Assembly (NCBI GenBank): GCA_023404675.1
Contig: JAEYAW010000030.1
Location: 434,001-498,000 of the forward strand
Source of the DNA: Pseudomonadota bacterium
Lineage (GTDB): Bacteria; Pseudomonadota; Alphaproteobacteria; Rhizobiales; Xanthobacteraceae
Direction of reading: 5' to 3'
Length of the DNA stretch: 64,000 nt
Positions 24,619 to 33,013 of the stretch are shown here, piece after piece (the stretch's first letter is position 1; every line of letters starts with the position of its first letter). A model generated the notes under the pieces. The model saw nothing but the letters and a program-made list of their open reading frames with translations, did not search any database and was not told the origin of the DNA. A program made the position numbers and the translations under genes.

Positions 24619-25707
24619 CTAGAGCGCCGCCTCGAACAGCGGACAATACGGCAGCACGCCCGTTGCCGGATGGCAGTTGACGTATTCAAATGCCGACGCC
24701 TCGGGCATCACGAAGCATTCGTGCCACGTCACCACTTCGCGCTTTTCCTTGAACTTGCGGTTCATCGCGATGGCGTGGCGGTAGATGTCCAGATGCGTCT
24801 CATGCGATTTGGCCCAGGCTTCCAGCCCCTCCATCGAGAGGAAATAGGCCAGCACCGAGGTTTCCGCACGCGGCTCGCCGCTCGCGTCGAGATTGGTCAT
24901 CACGCGCAGAGAGAGCGTGCCGGTCTCCTGCTTGTGTTGCAGCAGGAAGTCCATGCCGCGCATCAGCTTCGGCTGAAGGTTCTCGCGATAGTCGGCGTCC
25001 TGCTCCGCTCCGGCCCCGACCCAGAACTGGCCGGAGCGCAGCGCCGTCATGTTGAGCGGGGTCGTCGCTCGCAAGCGCCGGCCGCGGGACTGAACCTCGC
25101 GGCGTGGCGGCGGGTTGTCGCCGTAGGGACTGTCGAGCCGGTCCACTGCGGATAACGGCACGCGGTCGCGCGCCGCCCCGAAATATCCGTTCATCGTCAT
25201 CGGCACGATCCGGCTGCCCGGCGTGCGGCCAAGTCCGATACGATAGTGCGGCGCGGAATAGATCGTCTCGTGCCGGTCGTATGGCACGACCAGCGTCTCG
25301 CGCCAGTATCCGGACGACTCGCCGAGCCGGTCGGACGAACCGAACCATTGCAGAAACGCTGCATTCGCGGCCCAGCGCGCATGGCGCGTCGCATCGGTCC
25401 AGTAGGCGACAACGATCGCGTTCAGCATCCCCACTTCGTCGGTGAACCGCATGGTCTCATGCGCGCCCGGGCCATCTTCACCGCCGAAAGACGCAAGCAC
25501 GCGTTCGAAGAACGCGCCCCGCGCGGTGCTATCGAGGCTGTCGGACTGGATTGCGAAATAATCGCTTACCATGGTTGGGACGGGCTCATCCCAGCGCAGC
25601 GTATAGCGCGGTGCAGCCGGCTGATGGCCCTCCGGCCGCCGCGCGGGCACCGTGCGCAGATATTCGACGTGAAAGACCATCGGCGTTTCCTGATATCTTG
25701 TTTTCAA
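24619..25707 (-). CDS. oxd: Haem-containing aldoxime dehydratase
   Basis: Aldoxime dehydratase, 362 residues (family about 350-360), which dehydrates R-CH=NOH to nitriles using ferrous haem b. Recognisable family segments are MTMNGYFGAARDRVP (R180/R182), LRSGQFW (S225), SHETHLDIYR (His 302/305, region of the proximal haem ligand) and TWHECFVM (H329, distal catalytic His region), ending in FEYVNCHPATG. These match the Arg, Ser and two His residues known from Rhodococcus OxdRE; exact pairing needs an alignment. The ATG overlaps the nitrilase stop by 4 nt, so nitrile-forming and nitrile-using enzymes are coupled. Confidence 0.93.
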   Translation of the reverse strand: MKTRYQETPMVFHVEYLRTVPARRPEGHQPAAPRYTLRWDEPVPTMVSDYFAIQSDSLDSTARGAFFERVLASFGGEDGPGAHETMRFTDEVGMLNAIVVAYWTDATRHARWAANAAFLQWFGSSDRLGESSGYWRETLVVPYDRHETIYSAPHYRIGLGRTPGSRIVPMTMNGYFGAARDRVPLSAVDRLDSPYGDNPPPRREVQSRGRRLRATTPLNMTALRSGQFWVGAGAEQDADYRENLQPKLMRGMDFLLQHKQETGTLSLRVMTNLDASGEPRAETSVLAYFLSMEGLEAWAKSHETHLDIYRHAIAMNRKFKEKREVVTWHECFVMPEASAFEYVNCHPATGVLPYCPLFEAAL

Positions 25708-26636
25708 CCCGCGACGTGAACAACCGGCGGCATTGGCTGCTCGTTCACCACCAGCTTGAACACGTCCGGCCGCGCATAGTGCCCCACTGCATCGAAGTCG
25801 AACTTGCCGCGCGGAATGTCGTCGGTGTCGAGGTCAGCCGTCAGGATGGTTTCGCCGGAAAAATCCGGCCCCGCAACGACGCGTCCCAGCGCATCCACGA
25901 TCAGGCTGCCGCCACGCATCAAAACCCGTTCCGGATCTTCCGTCATGCCGTTGTGCATGTCCGCCGGAAACTCCGAGCGCTTCAGATACTGGCAGGCGGA
26001 GAGCACGAAGCACCGCCCCTCCAGCGCGATATGCTGCATGGTGGAGAGCCATGAATCGCGATCGTCCGCGGTCGGCGCGCAGTAGATGGCGATATCCTTG
26101 CTGTACATCGCCATGCGCAGCATCGGCATGTAGTTCTCCCAGCAGATCACCGAACCCATCCGTCCGAAAGGCGTTTCCACCGTGGTCAGCGTCGAGCCGT
26201 CGCCGAAGCCCCAGCACAGGCGTTCCAGTGCCGTCGGCATCAGCTTGCGATGCTTGCCGAGCAGCCGGCCGTCGTCGCCGAAAAACAGCGCGGTGCAATA
26301 CAGCGTGCCGCCCTCGCGCTCGATCACGCCGATGGTCAGGAAGATGCCAGCCTCCTTCACGGCTTCGCCCAGCGTATCGGTCTCCGGTCCCGGCACGTTG
26401 ATCGCGGCTGCATGATAGTTGGCATATTCCTGCCGCCCCTCGGGCGTGCGCGCGCCGAGATAGATGTGGAAGTCGGCGCCCTTCGGATATCCGCCGATGA
26501 AGGCTTCCGGAAATACCGCCACCTTCGCGCCGCGGCGGCCGACCTCACCGATCAGCTCGACAGCCTTGCGCACCGTGGCCGGCGTATCGCCCGGCACCGT
26601 CGCCGCCTGAACCACCGCCGCCCTGAACTTCGCCAT
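25704..26636 (-). CDS. Nitrilase
   Basis: Carbon-nitrogen hydrolase, 310 residues, that hydrolyses nitriles to carboxylic acid and ammonia. The catalytic triad is E44 (VFPEAFIGGYPKG), K131 (HRKLMPT) and C165 (GSVICWENYMP). The CWENYMP motif is that of true nitrilases, not amidases. It starts 15 nt after the livF stop and overlaps the aldoxime dehydratase gene. With that enzyme it would convert an aldoxime (for example phenylacetaldoxime or indole-3-acetaldoxime) to the acid. It belongs to the same transcription unit as the Liv-type transporter. Confidence 0.93.
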   Translation of the reverse strand: MAKFRAAVVQAATVPGDTPATVRKAVELIGEVGRRGAKVAVFPEAFIGGYPKGADFHIYLGARTPEGRQEYANYHAAAINVPGPETDTLGEAVKEAGIFLTIGVIEREGGTLYCTALFFGDDGRLLGKHRKLMPTALERLCWGFGDGSTLTTVETPFGRMGSVICWENYMPMLRMAMYSKDIAIYCAPTADDRDSWLSTMQHIALEGRCFVLSACQYLKRSEFPADMHNGMTEDPERVLMRGGSLIVDALGRVVAGPDFSGETILTADLDTDDIPRGKFDFDAVGHYARPDVFKLVVNEQPMPPVVHVAG

Positions 26637-26651
26637 CGTCCTGTTCCTCTG

Positions 26652-27353
26652 TCAAATTCCAAGATAGGTGCGCCGCACCTCGTCATTGTCCTGCAACTCG
26701 GCGCTGGTTCCCGACAGCGCCATCCGCCCGCTTTCGAGCACATAGCCGCGATCGACGATCTTCAGCGCCGAGCCGACGTTCTGCTCGACCAGCAGCACGC
26801 TCACGCCGCTGGCGTTGATCTTGCCGATGGCGCGGTGCACCTCCTCCACCATCAGCGGCGCGAGACCGTGGCTGGGTTCGTCGAGCAGCAGCAGCTTCGG
26901 CTTGGCCATCAGCGCGCGGCAGATCGACACCATCTGCTGCTCGCCGCCGGACAGCGTTCCGGCAAGCTGATGCTTCCGCTCGCCGAGCCGGGGAAACAGA
27001 TCGATGCAGGCCTGCAGCTCCGCCTCCTCGAAATCGCTGCGACGATGGAACGCGCCCATCACCAGATTCTCGATGACGCTCATGTCGCGGAACACGTGGC
27101 GTCCTTCCGGCACGCAGGCGATTCCCCGGCCGACGCGGCGGTGGCTCGGCAGCGCGGTGATATCCTCGTCCTCGAACCGGATCGACCCGCTGACGCGCGG
27201 CACCGTGCCGACGATGGCGCGGATCATGGTGGTTTTGCCGGCGGTGTTGGCGCCGAGCAGCGCGACCGTCTCGCCCGCGTTCACCGTCAGGTCGATATCC
27301 GACAGCACGGGACGTGGACCATATCCAGCGGACAGCCCTTCAATGCGCAGCAT
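26652..27353 (-). CDS. livF: Branched-chain-amino-acid-type ABC transporter ATPase, LivF
   Basis: ATPase subunit, 233 residues. Walker A reads GANTAGKTT (Thr where Gly is usual), the signature is LSGGEQQM, Walker B LLLLDEPSHGL. Its start overlaps the livG stop by 14 nt. The C-terminus YLGI is typical. The complex imports amino acids, amides or aromatic acids. Linked to nitrilase and aldoxime dehydratase, it may supply their substrate. Confidence 0.92.
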   Translation of the reverse strand: MLRIEGLSAGYGPRPVLSDIDLTVNAGETVALLGANTAGKTTMIRAIVGTVPRVSGSIRFEDEDITALPSHRRVGRGIACVPEGRHVFRDMSVIENLVMGAFHRRSDFEEAELQACIDLFPRLGERKHQLAGTLSGGEQQMVSICRALMAKPKLLLLDEPSHGLAPLMVEEVHRAIGKINASGVSVLLVEQNVGSALKIVDRGYVLESGRMALSGTSAELQDNDEVRRTYLGI

Positions 27354-28068
27354 GGGAGCTCCCCAGATAGGCCGCGATCACCTGCGGATCGGCGGAGACC
27401 TCCTGCGGCGTGCCGTTGGCGATCAGCTTGCCGAAGTTGAGCACCAGAATGCGCTCGGACAACTCCATGATCGCGCGCATGTGATGTTCGACCACCATCA
27501 GCGTGATGCCGTCGCGATCGCGCAGCGCCCGCAGCGCGGCCATGATGGTGGTCATCTCGGTTGGCGTCAGCGCCGCCATCACCTCGTCGAGCAAAACGAG
27601 TTTCGGTCCCGTTGCCAGGGCGCGCGCGACCTCGCCAAGCGCCTTCTGCGGGAAGGTGAGATTGTCCACGTCCTCGTCCGCATTCTTCAGCAGCCCGACC
27701 TTGTCGAGACACTCGCCGGCGATCTCCTTCGCCTCCTTCAGACTCGCGCGGGAAAGCGCGCCGATCACCACGTTGTCCCTCAGCGACATGCCGGGAAACA
27801 ACGCCGTGTTCTGGAACGTCTTGGTCATGCCGCGCCGCGCGATACGATGCGGCCGCAGGCCGTTGACCGGCATGCTGTCGAAGGCGATCCGGCCTTCGCT
27901 CAGATGCGTCATGCCGACCAGAGAACTGAACAGCGTGGTCTTGCCGGCGCCGTTCGGCCCGATCAGCCCGACGATCTCGCCGGGCTGAACCTTGAACGTC
28001 ACGTCCGACAACGCCGTCAGGCCGCCGAACCGCACGGTGACGCCGTTCACGTCGAGCAGCGGCGTCAT
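27340..28068 (-). CDS. livG: Branched-chain-amino-acid-type ABC transporter ATPase, LivG
   Basis: ATPase subunit, 242 residues. Walker A GPNGAGKTT, LivG-specific TKTFQNTALFPGMS, and Walker B LVLLDEVMAAL. The start MTPLLDVNGV at 28068 overlaps the livM stop by 4 nt; a longer frame to 28896 is a shadow across livM. The usual LSGG signature region reads LTFPQKALGEVARAL, a noticeable divergence that still keeps the helix after it. Confidence 0.92.
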   Translation of the reverse strand: MTPLLDVNGVTVRFGGLTALSDVTFKVQPGEIVGLIGPNGAGKTTLFSSLVGMTHLSEGRIAFDSMPVNGLRPHRIARRGMTKTFQNTALFPGMSLRDNVVIGALSRASLKEAKEIAGECLDKVGLLKNADEDVDNLTFPQKALGEVARALATGPKLVLLDEVMAALTPTEMTTIMAALRALRDRDGITLMVVEHHMRAIMELSERILVLNFGKLIANGTPQEVSADPQVIAAYLGSSHAAH

Positions 28069-29024
28069 GACGATGCCCTCTTCGGCAACAGCGAGATTGC
28101 GCTCAGGCCCGCGGGCTTCCACAGCACGATGGCGATCAGAATGATACCGAAGATCAGCGGGGCGACGCCCGCCGCCTGATTGGAGAGATAGGCCGACAGC
28201 ACCTCTTCCATGGTCACGATGGCGATGGCCCCGAAGATCGGACCTGTCAGCATACCGACCCCGCCGACGATCGCGATCAGCGCCGCGCGGATCGACACGC
28301 TGGTCGGATTGAACACGATGTCCGGATCGATGAAGAAGTTGAACTGCGCGAACATTGTGCCGACCAGGGCCGTCAGCGCGGCCGAAATGGCGCTGCCCGC
28401 CAACTTGACGCCGAGCGTGTTGACGCCCGCGACTTCGGCGGCGTCCTCGCTCTCGCGGGTGGCTCGCAACAGATAGCCGAGCCGCCCATTCGACAGGATC
28501 GCAAACACGACGCATACCAGCACGAACAGGCCGACCAGGATCGGCACGTAAGGCCCCGCCCCGCGAAACTGCATCATCGACCACGAGTTGCCGAAGAACG
28601 GCACCGAGATGCCCTGCGGACCGCCGGTGATGCCGGTCGCCGCTGTGGCGAAGATGCGGCACGCCTCGCCGAACGCCAGGGTGGCGAGCGCGAAATACGA
28701 GCCCTTCAGGCGCATGGTCGGCAGAGAGATCAGCAGCCCGACCAGTCCCGCGATGGCCGCACCGAACAACATCCCGAACCATGGCGAGATGCCGTAGCGG
28801 ATCTGCAGAACGGTCGACGTGTAGGCGCCGATGCCGAAGAACGCCGCATGCCCCAGCGAGATCTGGTTGGCGAGACCACCGACGATGTTCCAGCACTGGC
28901 CGAGCGAAGCCGCCAGCAGCATCAGACAGACCACCCGGACGATATAGCCGCGCGGATCGAGCATCGCGCCGGCAACGAGCGCGAGCGCGGCCACGATCGC
29001 GATGATGATGAGCGAACGGGTCAT
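28065..29024 (-). CDS. livM: Branched-chain-amino-acid-type ABC transporter permease, LivM
   Basis: Inner-membrane permease, 319 residues, with about nine to ten hydrophobic segments. Family motif: NIVGGLANQISLGHAAFFGIGAY. EAA-type loop around GRLGYLLRATRESEDAAEVAGVN. Start MTRSLIIIAI at 29024 overlaps the livH stop by 4 nt; the longer frame to 29423 is inside livH. Confidence 0.93.
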   Translation of the reverse strand: MTRSLIIIAIVAALALVAGAMLDPRGYIVRVVCLMLLAASLGQCWNIVGGLANQISLGHAAFFGIGAYTSTVLQIRYGISPWFGMLFGAAIAGLVGLLISLPTMRLKGSYFALATLAFGEACRIFATAATGITGGPQGISVPFFGNSWSMMQFRGAGPYVPILVGLFVLVCVVFAILSNGRLGYLLRATRESEDAAEVAGVNTLGVKLAGSAISAALTALVGTMFAQFNFFIDPDIVFNPTSVSIRAALIAIVGGVGMLTGPIFGAIAIVTMEEVLSAYLSNQAAGVAPLIFGIILIAIVLWKPAGLSAISLLPKRASS

Positions 29025-29887
29025 CGCGACGCGCCTCCGAGCAGGCCCTGCGGGCGGAATGTGAGGAGCGCGATGAAGATCACGAACAGCGCGAGGTTCT
29101 GCACCTGGATCGGCATCACCAGCGTGGACAGCGACTGGATGATTCCGACCGCAACGCCGCCGATCAAAGCTCCCATCACGCTGCCGAGCCCGCCAAGCAC
29201 AACCACCGTGAACATCAGCACCACATATTGTGAGCCTGATGTCGGGCTCACGGAGGAATAGGACAGGATGATGCCGCCGCCGAACGCGGTGAGGCCGGTG
29301 CCGAGGCCGAACGCGATCATGTAGACCCGCCTGGAATCGACGCCGAAAATGCCGGCCGCCATTGCGTTCTGTGCGGTGGCGCGAATGGCTCGGCCGATCC
29401 AGGTCCGCGCCATGACGAGCCACAGCGCGACGGAGACCACCAGCGCCATGCCGAATGCCGCGAGATAAGGTACCGAGACGAAGAACGGCCCCAGATGCAG
29501 CGACTGGGTCTGATAGGGGGTCTGCACCGTGCGAAAATCTGCACCAAACAACAGAAGGGCCGCGTTCTCCATCACGATCAGCAGGCCGACCGTCAGGAAG
29601 ATTTGTGATGCGTGCGGCGCATTGATCACCCGCTGGATCAGAAAACGCTGCGCCAGCGCGCCGATTCCGAATCCGACGAGGAACGAGAAAACGGCACCGA
29701 TCAGTGGATCGAGACCGAGATAACGCCAGGCGAACCAGGCCGCGTACATTCCAAGCATCATGAATTCCGCCTGCGCGAAATTGACGATGCCCAGCACCCC
29801 GAACACCAGCGAGAGGCCTACGGCGATGACGCCGTAGACTCCGCCGACGAGGATGCCGTCGATGAGCGCCTGAAAGAACGCGACCAC
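29021..29887 (-). CDS. livH: Branched-chain-amino-acid-type ABC transporter permease, LivH
   Basis: Inner-membrane permease, 288 residues, starting with a GTG codon at 29887, AAGG 8 nt upstream. Family motifs GVYGVIAVGLSLVFGVLGIVNFAQAEF and GRAIRATAQNAMAAGIFGVD are present. The gap to the binding-protein gene is 10 nt. Confidence 0.93.
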   Translation of the reverse strand: MVAFFQALIDGILVGGVYGVIAVGLSLVFGVLGIVNFAQAEFMMLGMYAAWFAWRYLGLDPLIGAVFSFLVGFGIGALAQRFLIQRVINAPHASQIFLTVGLLIVMENAALLLFGADFRTVQTPYQTQSLHLGPFFVSVPYLAAFGMALVVSVALWLVMARTWIGRAIRATAQNAMAAGIFGVDSRRVYMIAFGLGTGLTAFGGGIILSYSSVSPTSGSQYVVLMFTVVVLGGLGSVMGALIGGVAVGIIQSLSTLVMPIQVQNLALFVIFIALLTFRPQGLLGGASR

Positions 29888-29897
29888 CGGGCGAACC

Positions 29898-31091
29898 TTA
29901 CTTTACTTCCTTGCCGAGCCACACCGGCGGAGCCTTGGCGGCCTCCGGCGGATAGACCGTCGCGATATCCTCGCCCTTCCACTGCACGAAGATCGGGAAG
30001 CCGACCGAGGTCAGGCCGTTGGCGTCGAAGGCCGTGCAGCCGCCCGGAAGACCAGCGGAGAAGCCGTCGCATTTCTTCAGCTTGGCGATGGAGTCGCGGA
30101 TCTTGTCCGGATCGTTCGACTTGGCCTCGTCGATGGCCTTCACCATGTGCTGGAACGCGGCGCCGTACATCAGCGACTCGTGCGGCATGAACGTACCATG
30201 CTTGGCCTTGTAGCGCGCCGCGATCTCCGGCGCGTTGTCGTAATTCGCCGGCGCGATCGAGAACACGCCCTCGGTGAACTCGCCGAGCCCCTTCTTGAAG
30301 TCCGGAATGATGTAACCCGCCGCACCGCCCACCGTCGGAATATCCAGCTTCTGCTGGCGCATGGTGCGGATGATCATCAGCGCATCGTTGAAATACGACA
30401 CGGGGAACACGAGATCGGCTCCCGATGCGCGGATCTTGTTCACCAGCGGCGCCGCGTCGGTGACGTTCAGCGGATAGCTTTCGTCGAGCACCACCGGGAT
30501 TTTTGCCGCAGCGGCGGCATCCCGCAGCCCCTTGGCCTGCGCGGTGCCGTAAGCGGTGTCCTCATAAAGGATCGCCGCCTTGGTGATCGGCGCGCCGGCG
30601 CGCCTGGCGATATCCACCGCATAGTCGAACTGCTTCTGGCCGATGGTCGAGGCCTTGTTCGAAACCTGGAAGATATACTTGTAGCCGCGGCTCGTGATCT
30701 GGTCGGCGAAAGAATGCGTGATCATCGGAACGCCGAGACGCTCCGTCACTTCCGATGCCGCCAGCGTCGTCGAGCTCACGAACGAGCCGATGATGCCGAC
30801 CACCTTGTCCTGGCTGACCAGCCGCTGCACGGCCGCCGCTGCCGCATTCGGCGCGGGAACATCGGCGTAGACCAGCTCGACATTGGCGCCGAGCGACTTG
30901 ATGCCACCGGCCGCCTTGACGTCCTCCAGCGCGAGCTCGACGCCATTGCGGATATTGATGCCGAATTGCGATGTCGGCCCGCTCAGCGGCACCAGAATCC
31001 CGATTTTCACGGGCTCGGCCGCTTGAGCCTGCAGTCCGATGGTCATCACCGCCGCGCTGGCGATGGCTGCAAGCATTGTCTTTCCGCGCAT
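29898..31091 (-). CDS. Periplasmic substrate-binding protein of a Liv-type transporter
   Basis: Type-I periplasmic binding protein, 397 residues. The signal peptide MRGKTMLAAIASAAVMTIGLQAQA is cleaved near AAEPVKIG; the mature protein begins with the family motif IGILVPLSGPTSQFG. ATG at 31091 has GGGGAG 4 nt upstream; the alternative ATG at 31103 has only an adjacent AAGG. First gene of the transporter-nitrilase-aldoxime dehydratase operon. Two TrmB-type repeats (31110, 31199) lie in its upstream region. Ligand unknown; an aldoxime, nitrile or related amino-acid derivative is inferred from context. Confidence 0.92.
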   Translation of the reverse strand: MRGKTMLAAIASAAVMTIGLQAQAAEPVKIGILVPLSGPTSQFGINIRNGVELALEDVKAAGGIKSLGANVELVYADVPAPNAAAAAVQRLVSQDKVVGIIGSFVSSTTLAASEVTERLGVPMITHSFADQITSRGYKYIFQVSNKASTIGQKQFDYAVDIARRAGAPITKAAILYEDTAYGTAQAKGLRDAAAAAKIPVVLDESYPLNVTDAAPLVNKIRASGADLVFPVSYFNDALMIIRTMRQQKLDIPTVGGAAGYIIPDFKKGLGEFTEGVFSIAPANYDNAPEIAARYKAKHGTFMPHESLMYGAAFQHMVKAIDEAKSNDPDKIRDSIAKLKKCDGFSAGLPGGCTAFDANGLTSVGFPIFVQWKGEDIATVYPPEAAKAPPVWLGKEVK

Positions 31092-31109
31092 CACGCTCCC
31101 CATCCTTGA

Positions 31110-31127
31110 TGTCGTAATATTTCGACG
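31110..31127. promoter_or_regulatory. Predicted TrmB operator 1
   Basis: TGTCGTAATATTTCGACG: TGTCG-N8-CGACG, 19 nt upstream of the binding-protein start. Same 18-nt layout as the other three copies; one base of the right arm differs (G for A). Confidence 0.55.
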
Positions 31128-31198
31128 ATATCCGATATTTTGTCCAGATGTATGCTGAATTATTCCTCATACACTTGGATTTTTAGTCACGAATCTTG

Positions 31199-31216
31199 TG
31201 TCAAAATTATTCGACA
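31199..31216. promoter_or_regulatory. Predicted TrmB operator 2
   Basis: TGTCAAAATTATTCGACA: TGTCA-N8-CGACA. It lies 107 nt upstream of the binding-protein start, just past the flavin reductase stop. On the minus strand its end forms a TTGACA -35-like box; no good -10 follows at normal spacing. Confidence 0.6.
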
Positions 31217-31220
31217 AAAT

Positions 31221-31865
31221 TCATGAGGCGGGCGCCTTGCCCCGATCGGACCATGCCGCATAGCTCTCGCGCACGAGTTCGAAGCGGTCCCCGGTGCGGG
31301 CATACTGGAAGCCGGTCAGGCGGCCGACGGCGCTGTAATGATCATAATTCGTGCGCAAGGTCTGCCGATCGACCACGCCCTCGCGCGCCTGAATGACGAG
31401 CACCTCGCCGACCAGCAGATCCCGGCCGTCGCCGAAGTTCATCATCGTCACCTTGCGGCATTCGAGCGCGACGGGGCTTCCCGACAGGCGCGGCACCGCG
31501 ACCCTCAGGCTGTCCGCCAGCGGCAGTTTCAGATTGTCCGGTTCGCCCTGCTCGGGCGGAAAGTCGATGGCGCAGTCGTTCATCGCGACCGCGAGATCCT
31601 CATCGACCATGTTCACCACGAACTCGCCGGACAGACGCACGTTGCGCGCGGTGTCCTTGAGCGAGAGATCATCCCTCGCCTGCAGCCCCACGACAACAAT
31701 CGGCGGATCCTCGGAGAACACATTGAAGAAGGAATAAGGCGCAGCGTTCACCACGCCCGTATCCGATACAGTGGTGATCAGCGCGATCGGCCGCGGCACG
31801 ACCAGTCCGGCCAGCAGCTTATAGCGCAATCCGGGAGCCAGCCCGGCGAGTTCGAACGTATCCAT
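31221..31865 (-). CDS. Flavin reductase-like FMN-binding split-barrel protein
   Basis: FMN-binding split-barrel protein, 214 residues. Seen are VVPRPIALITTVSDTGVVNAAPYSFFNVFSEDPP (about 22-55), which forms the flavin site, and GEFVVNMV. Family members reduce flavin with NAD(P)H or bind FMN as carriers. Aldoxime dehydratases need ferrous haem, and some are stimulated by FMN, so this protein could supply reduced flavin to the enzyme encoded at 24619; that is inference. A TrmB-type repeat lies 63 nt upstream (31929-31946). It is transcribed in the same direction as the transporter operon. Confidence 0.85.
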   Translation of the reverse strand: MDTFELAGLAPGLRYKLLAGLVVPRPIALITTVSDTGVVNAAPYSFFNVFSEDPPIVVVGLQARDDLSLKDTARNVRLSGEFVVNMVDEDLAVAMNDCAIDFPPEQGEPDNLKLPLADSLRVAVPRLSGSPVALECRKVTMMNFGDGRDLLVGEVLVIQAREGVVDRQTLRTNYDHYSAVGRLTGFQYARTGDRFELVRESYAAWSDRGKAPAS

Positions 31866-31928
31866 GCCGCCCCTTTTTCTTCCAGGCGCGACCGCGCCTC
31901 AGGGACGGTAAGAAGCCCCGACACATAC

Positions 31929-31946
31929 TGTCAAACACTCCCGACA
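31929..31946. promoter_or_regulatory. Predicted TrmB operator 3
   Basis: TGTCAAACACTCCCGACA: TGTCA-N8-CGACA, 63 nt upstream of the flavin reductase start, in the divergent region shared with the TrmB gene. Confidence 0.6.
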
Positions 31947-31996
31947 TATTTTTCGGGACACGGCTATTATTTAGCGCGATGCTTCTTTATTGTGCG

Positions 31997-32023
31997 TATA
32001 TTCTGTGTCGAAAACTTCCGACA
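31997..32023 (+). promoter_or_regulatory. Candidate -10 box and predicted TrmB operator 4
   Basis: TATATT (31997-32002) followed by TGTCGAAAACTTCCGACA (32006-32023), TGTCG-N8-CGACA. The repeat ends just before the AAGGA ribosome-binding site of the regulator gene, so the regulator would repress itself. Confidence 0.6.
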
Positions 32024-32032
32024 AGGACCACG

Positions 32033-32782
32033 ATGGATCCCCGCCTGCTATCCCTCGGGCTCGATGAGAAGGAGCAACGCTTCTATCTGGCCGCCCTCGA
32101 ACTCGGCAGCGCCTCCGTCACTGCCGTCTCGGCGCGCGCCGATGTCTCGCGCACCAACGGATACGATCTTCTGCAACGCCTGCAGAAACGCGGACTGCTC
32201 AGCCAGATCGAAGGCGAAGGCGGCGTCAAACAGGTGGTGGCCGAAGACCCCGGCGTTCTTGTTCGCGAGTGGGACCGAACCCGAACGATGCTCGACGATC
32301 TCGTGCCGGAACTGCGCTCGTTGCTCGCCGGGCCGAAGGTGCGCCCCCGCATCCGGTTCTACGAAGGCATTGAGGGAATCCGCCGCGCGATGTGGGAAAC
32401 CCTCGATTGCAAATCGAAGGTTCTGCGCGGCATCCTGTCGATGCATGAATTGCTCGAAGTGCCGGGCGCGGCCTGGATGGACGACTTCATCGCCGAACGG
32501 CTGCGACGCGGCATCCAGCTCAACGTGATCCGCTCGCCCTCGCGCGAGAGCGAGCACATCTGGCCATCATCGCACGAGGACCTGCGAGAGCTGCGCTATG
32601 CGCCGGTCACGATGGATCTCGGCATGACCATGTATCTCTACGACGAAAAGGTGCTCTACGTTTCGTCCAAGATCGAGAATTTCGCGCTGGTCATCGAAAG
32701 TCCCGAACTGTCCGCGCTCAACGGCGCAATGTTCGACGGGCTGTGGATCATGCTCGGCCAGAGAAACAAGGGTGGCTCGTGA
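32033..32782 (+). CDS. TrmB-family transcriptional regulator
   Basis: Regulator of 249 residues with an N-terminal TrmB-type winged helix (LGLDEKEQRFYLAALELGSASVTAVSARADVSRTNGYDLLQRLQKRGL, about 7-56) and a C-terminal effector region containing RIRFYEGIEGIRRAMWETLD. TrmB proteins are best known as archaeal sugar-responsive regulators; bacterial copies are less studied. AAGGA lies 5 nt before the ATG at 32033; the longer frame to 31979 would include the operator. It is divergent from the flavin reductase and transporter-nitrilase operon, which it probably controls through the four repeats. Confidence 0.85.
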   Translation: MDPRLLSLGLDEKEQRFYLAALELGSASVTAVSARADVSRTNGYDLLQRLQKRGLLSQIEGEGGVKQVVAEDPGVLVREWDRTRTMLDDLVPELRSLLAGPKVRPRIRFYEGIEGIRRAMWETLDCKSKVLRGILSMHELLEVPGAAWMDDFIAERLRRGIQLNVIRSPSRESEHIWPSSHEDLRELRYAPVTMDLGMTMYLYDEKVLYVSSKIENFALVIESPELSALNGAMFDGLWIMLGQRNKGGS

Positions 32783-33013
32783 CGGTCGACGGCAGACCTC
32801 ATCCGTGCGGACCGGCAGCTATGTCAGCGTTCTTTCCGAAAATGATCGTTCAGCCATTCGGGGTTCGCTGCGGCTCTCTCACAGGTCGCCCCGCCGCTCC
32901 CTGCGTTGCCGTGCCATGCTTGACCCCGCCACGCCGCCGGGGCCCCGTAGGATAGAACCCGTACGGGCCGGAGCGTCCTGCCGACATACAAATCCACCCG
33001 CGAGGATCGAACC

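Noticed and set aside
32783..33013. A small gene in the 231-nt gap before the antiporter
   Set aside because: Short frames there lack a ribosome-binding site and any recognisable sequence.
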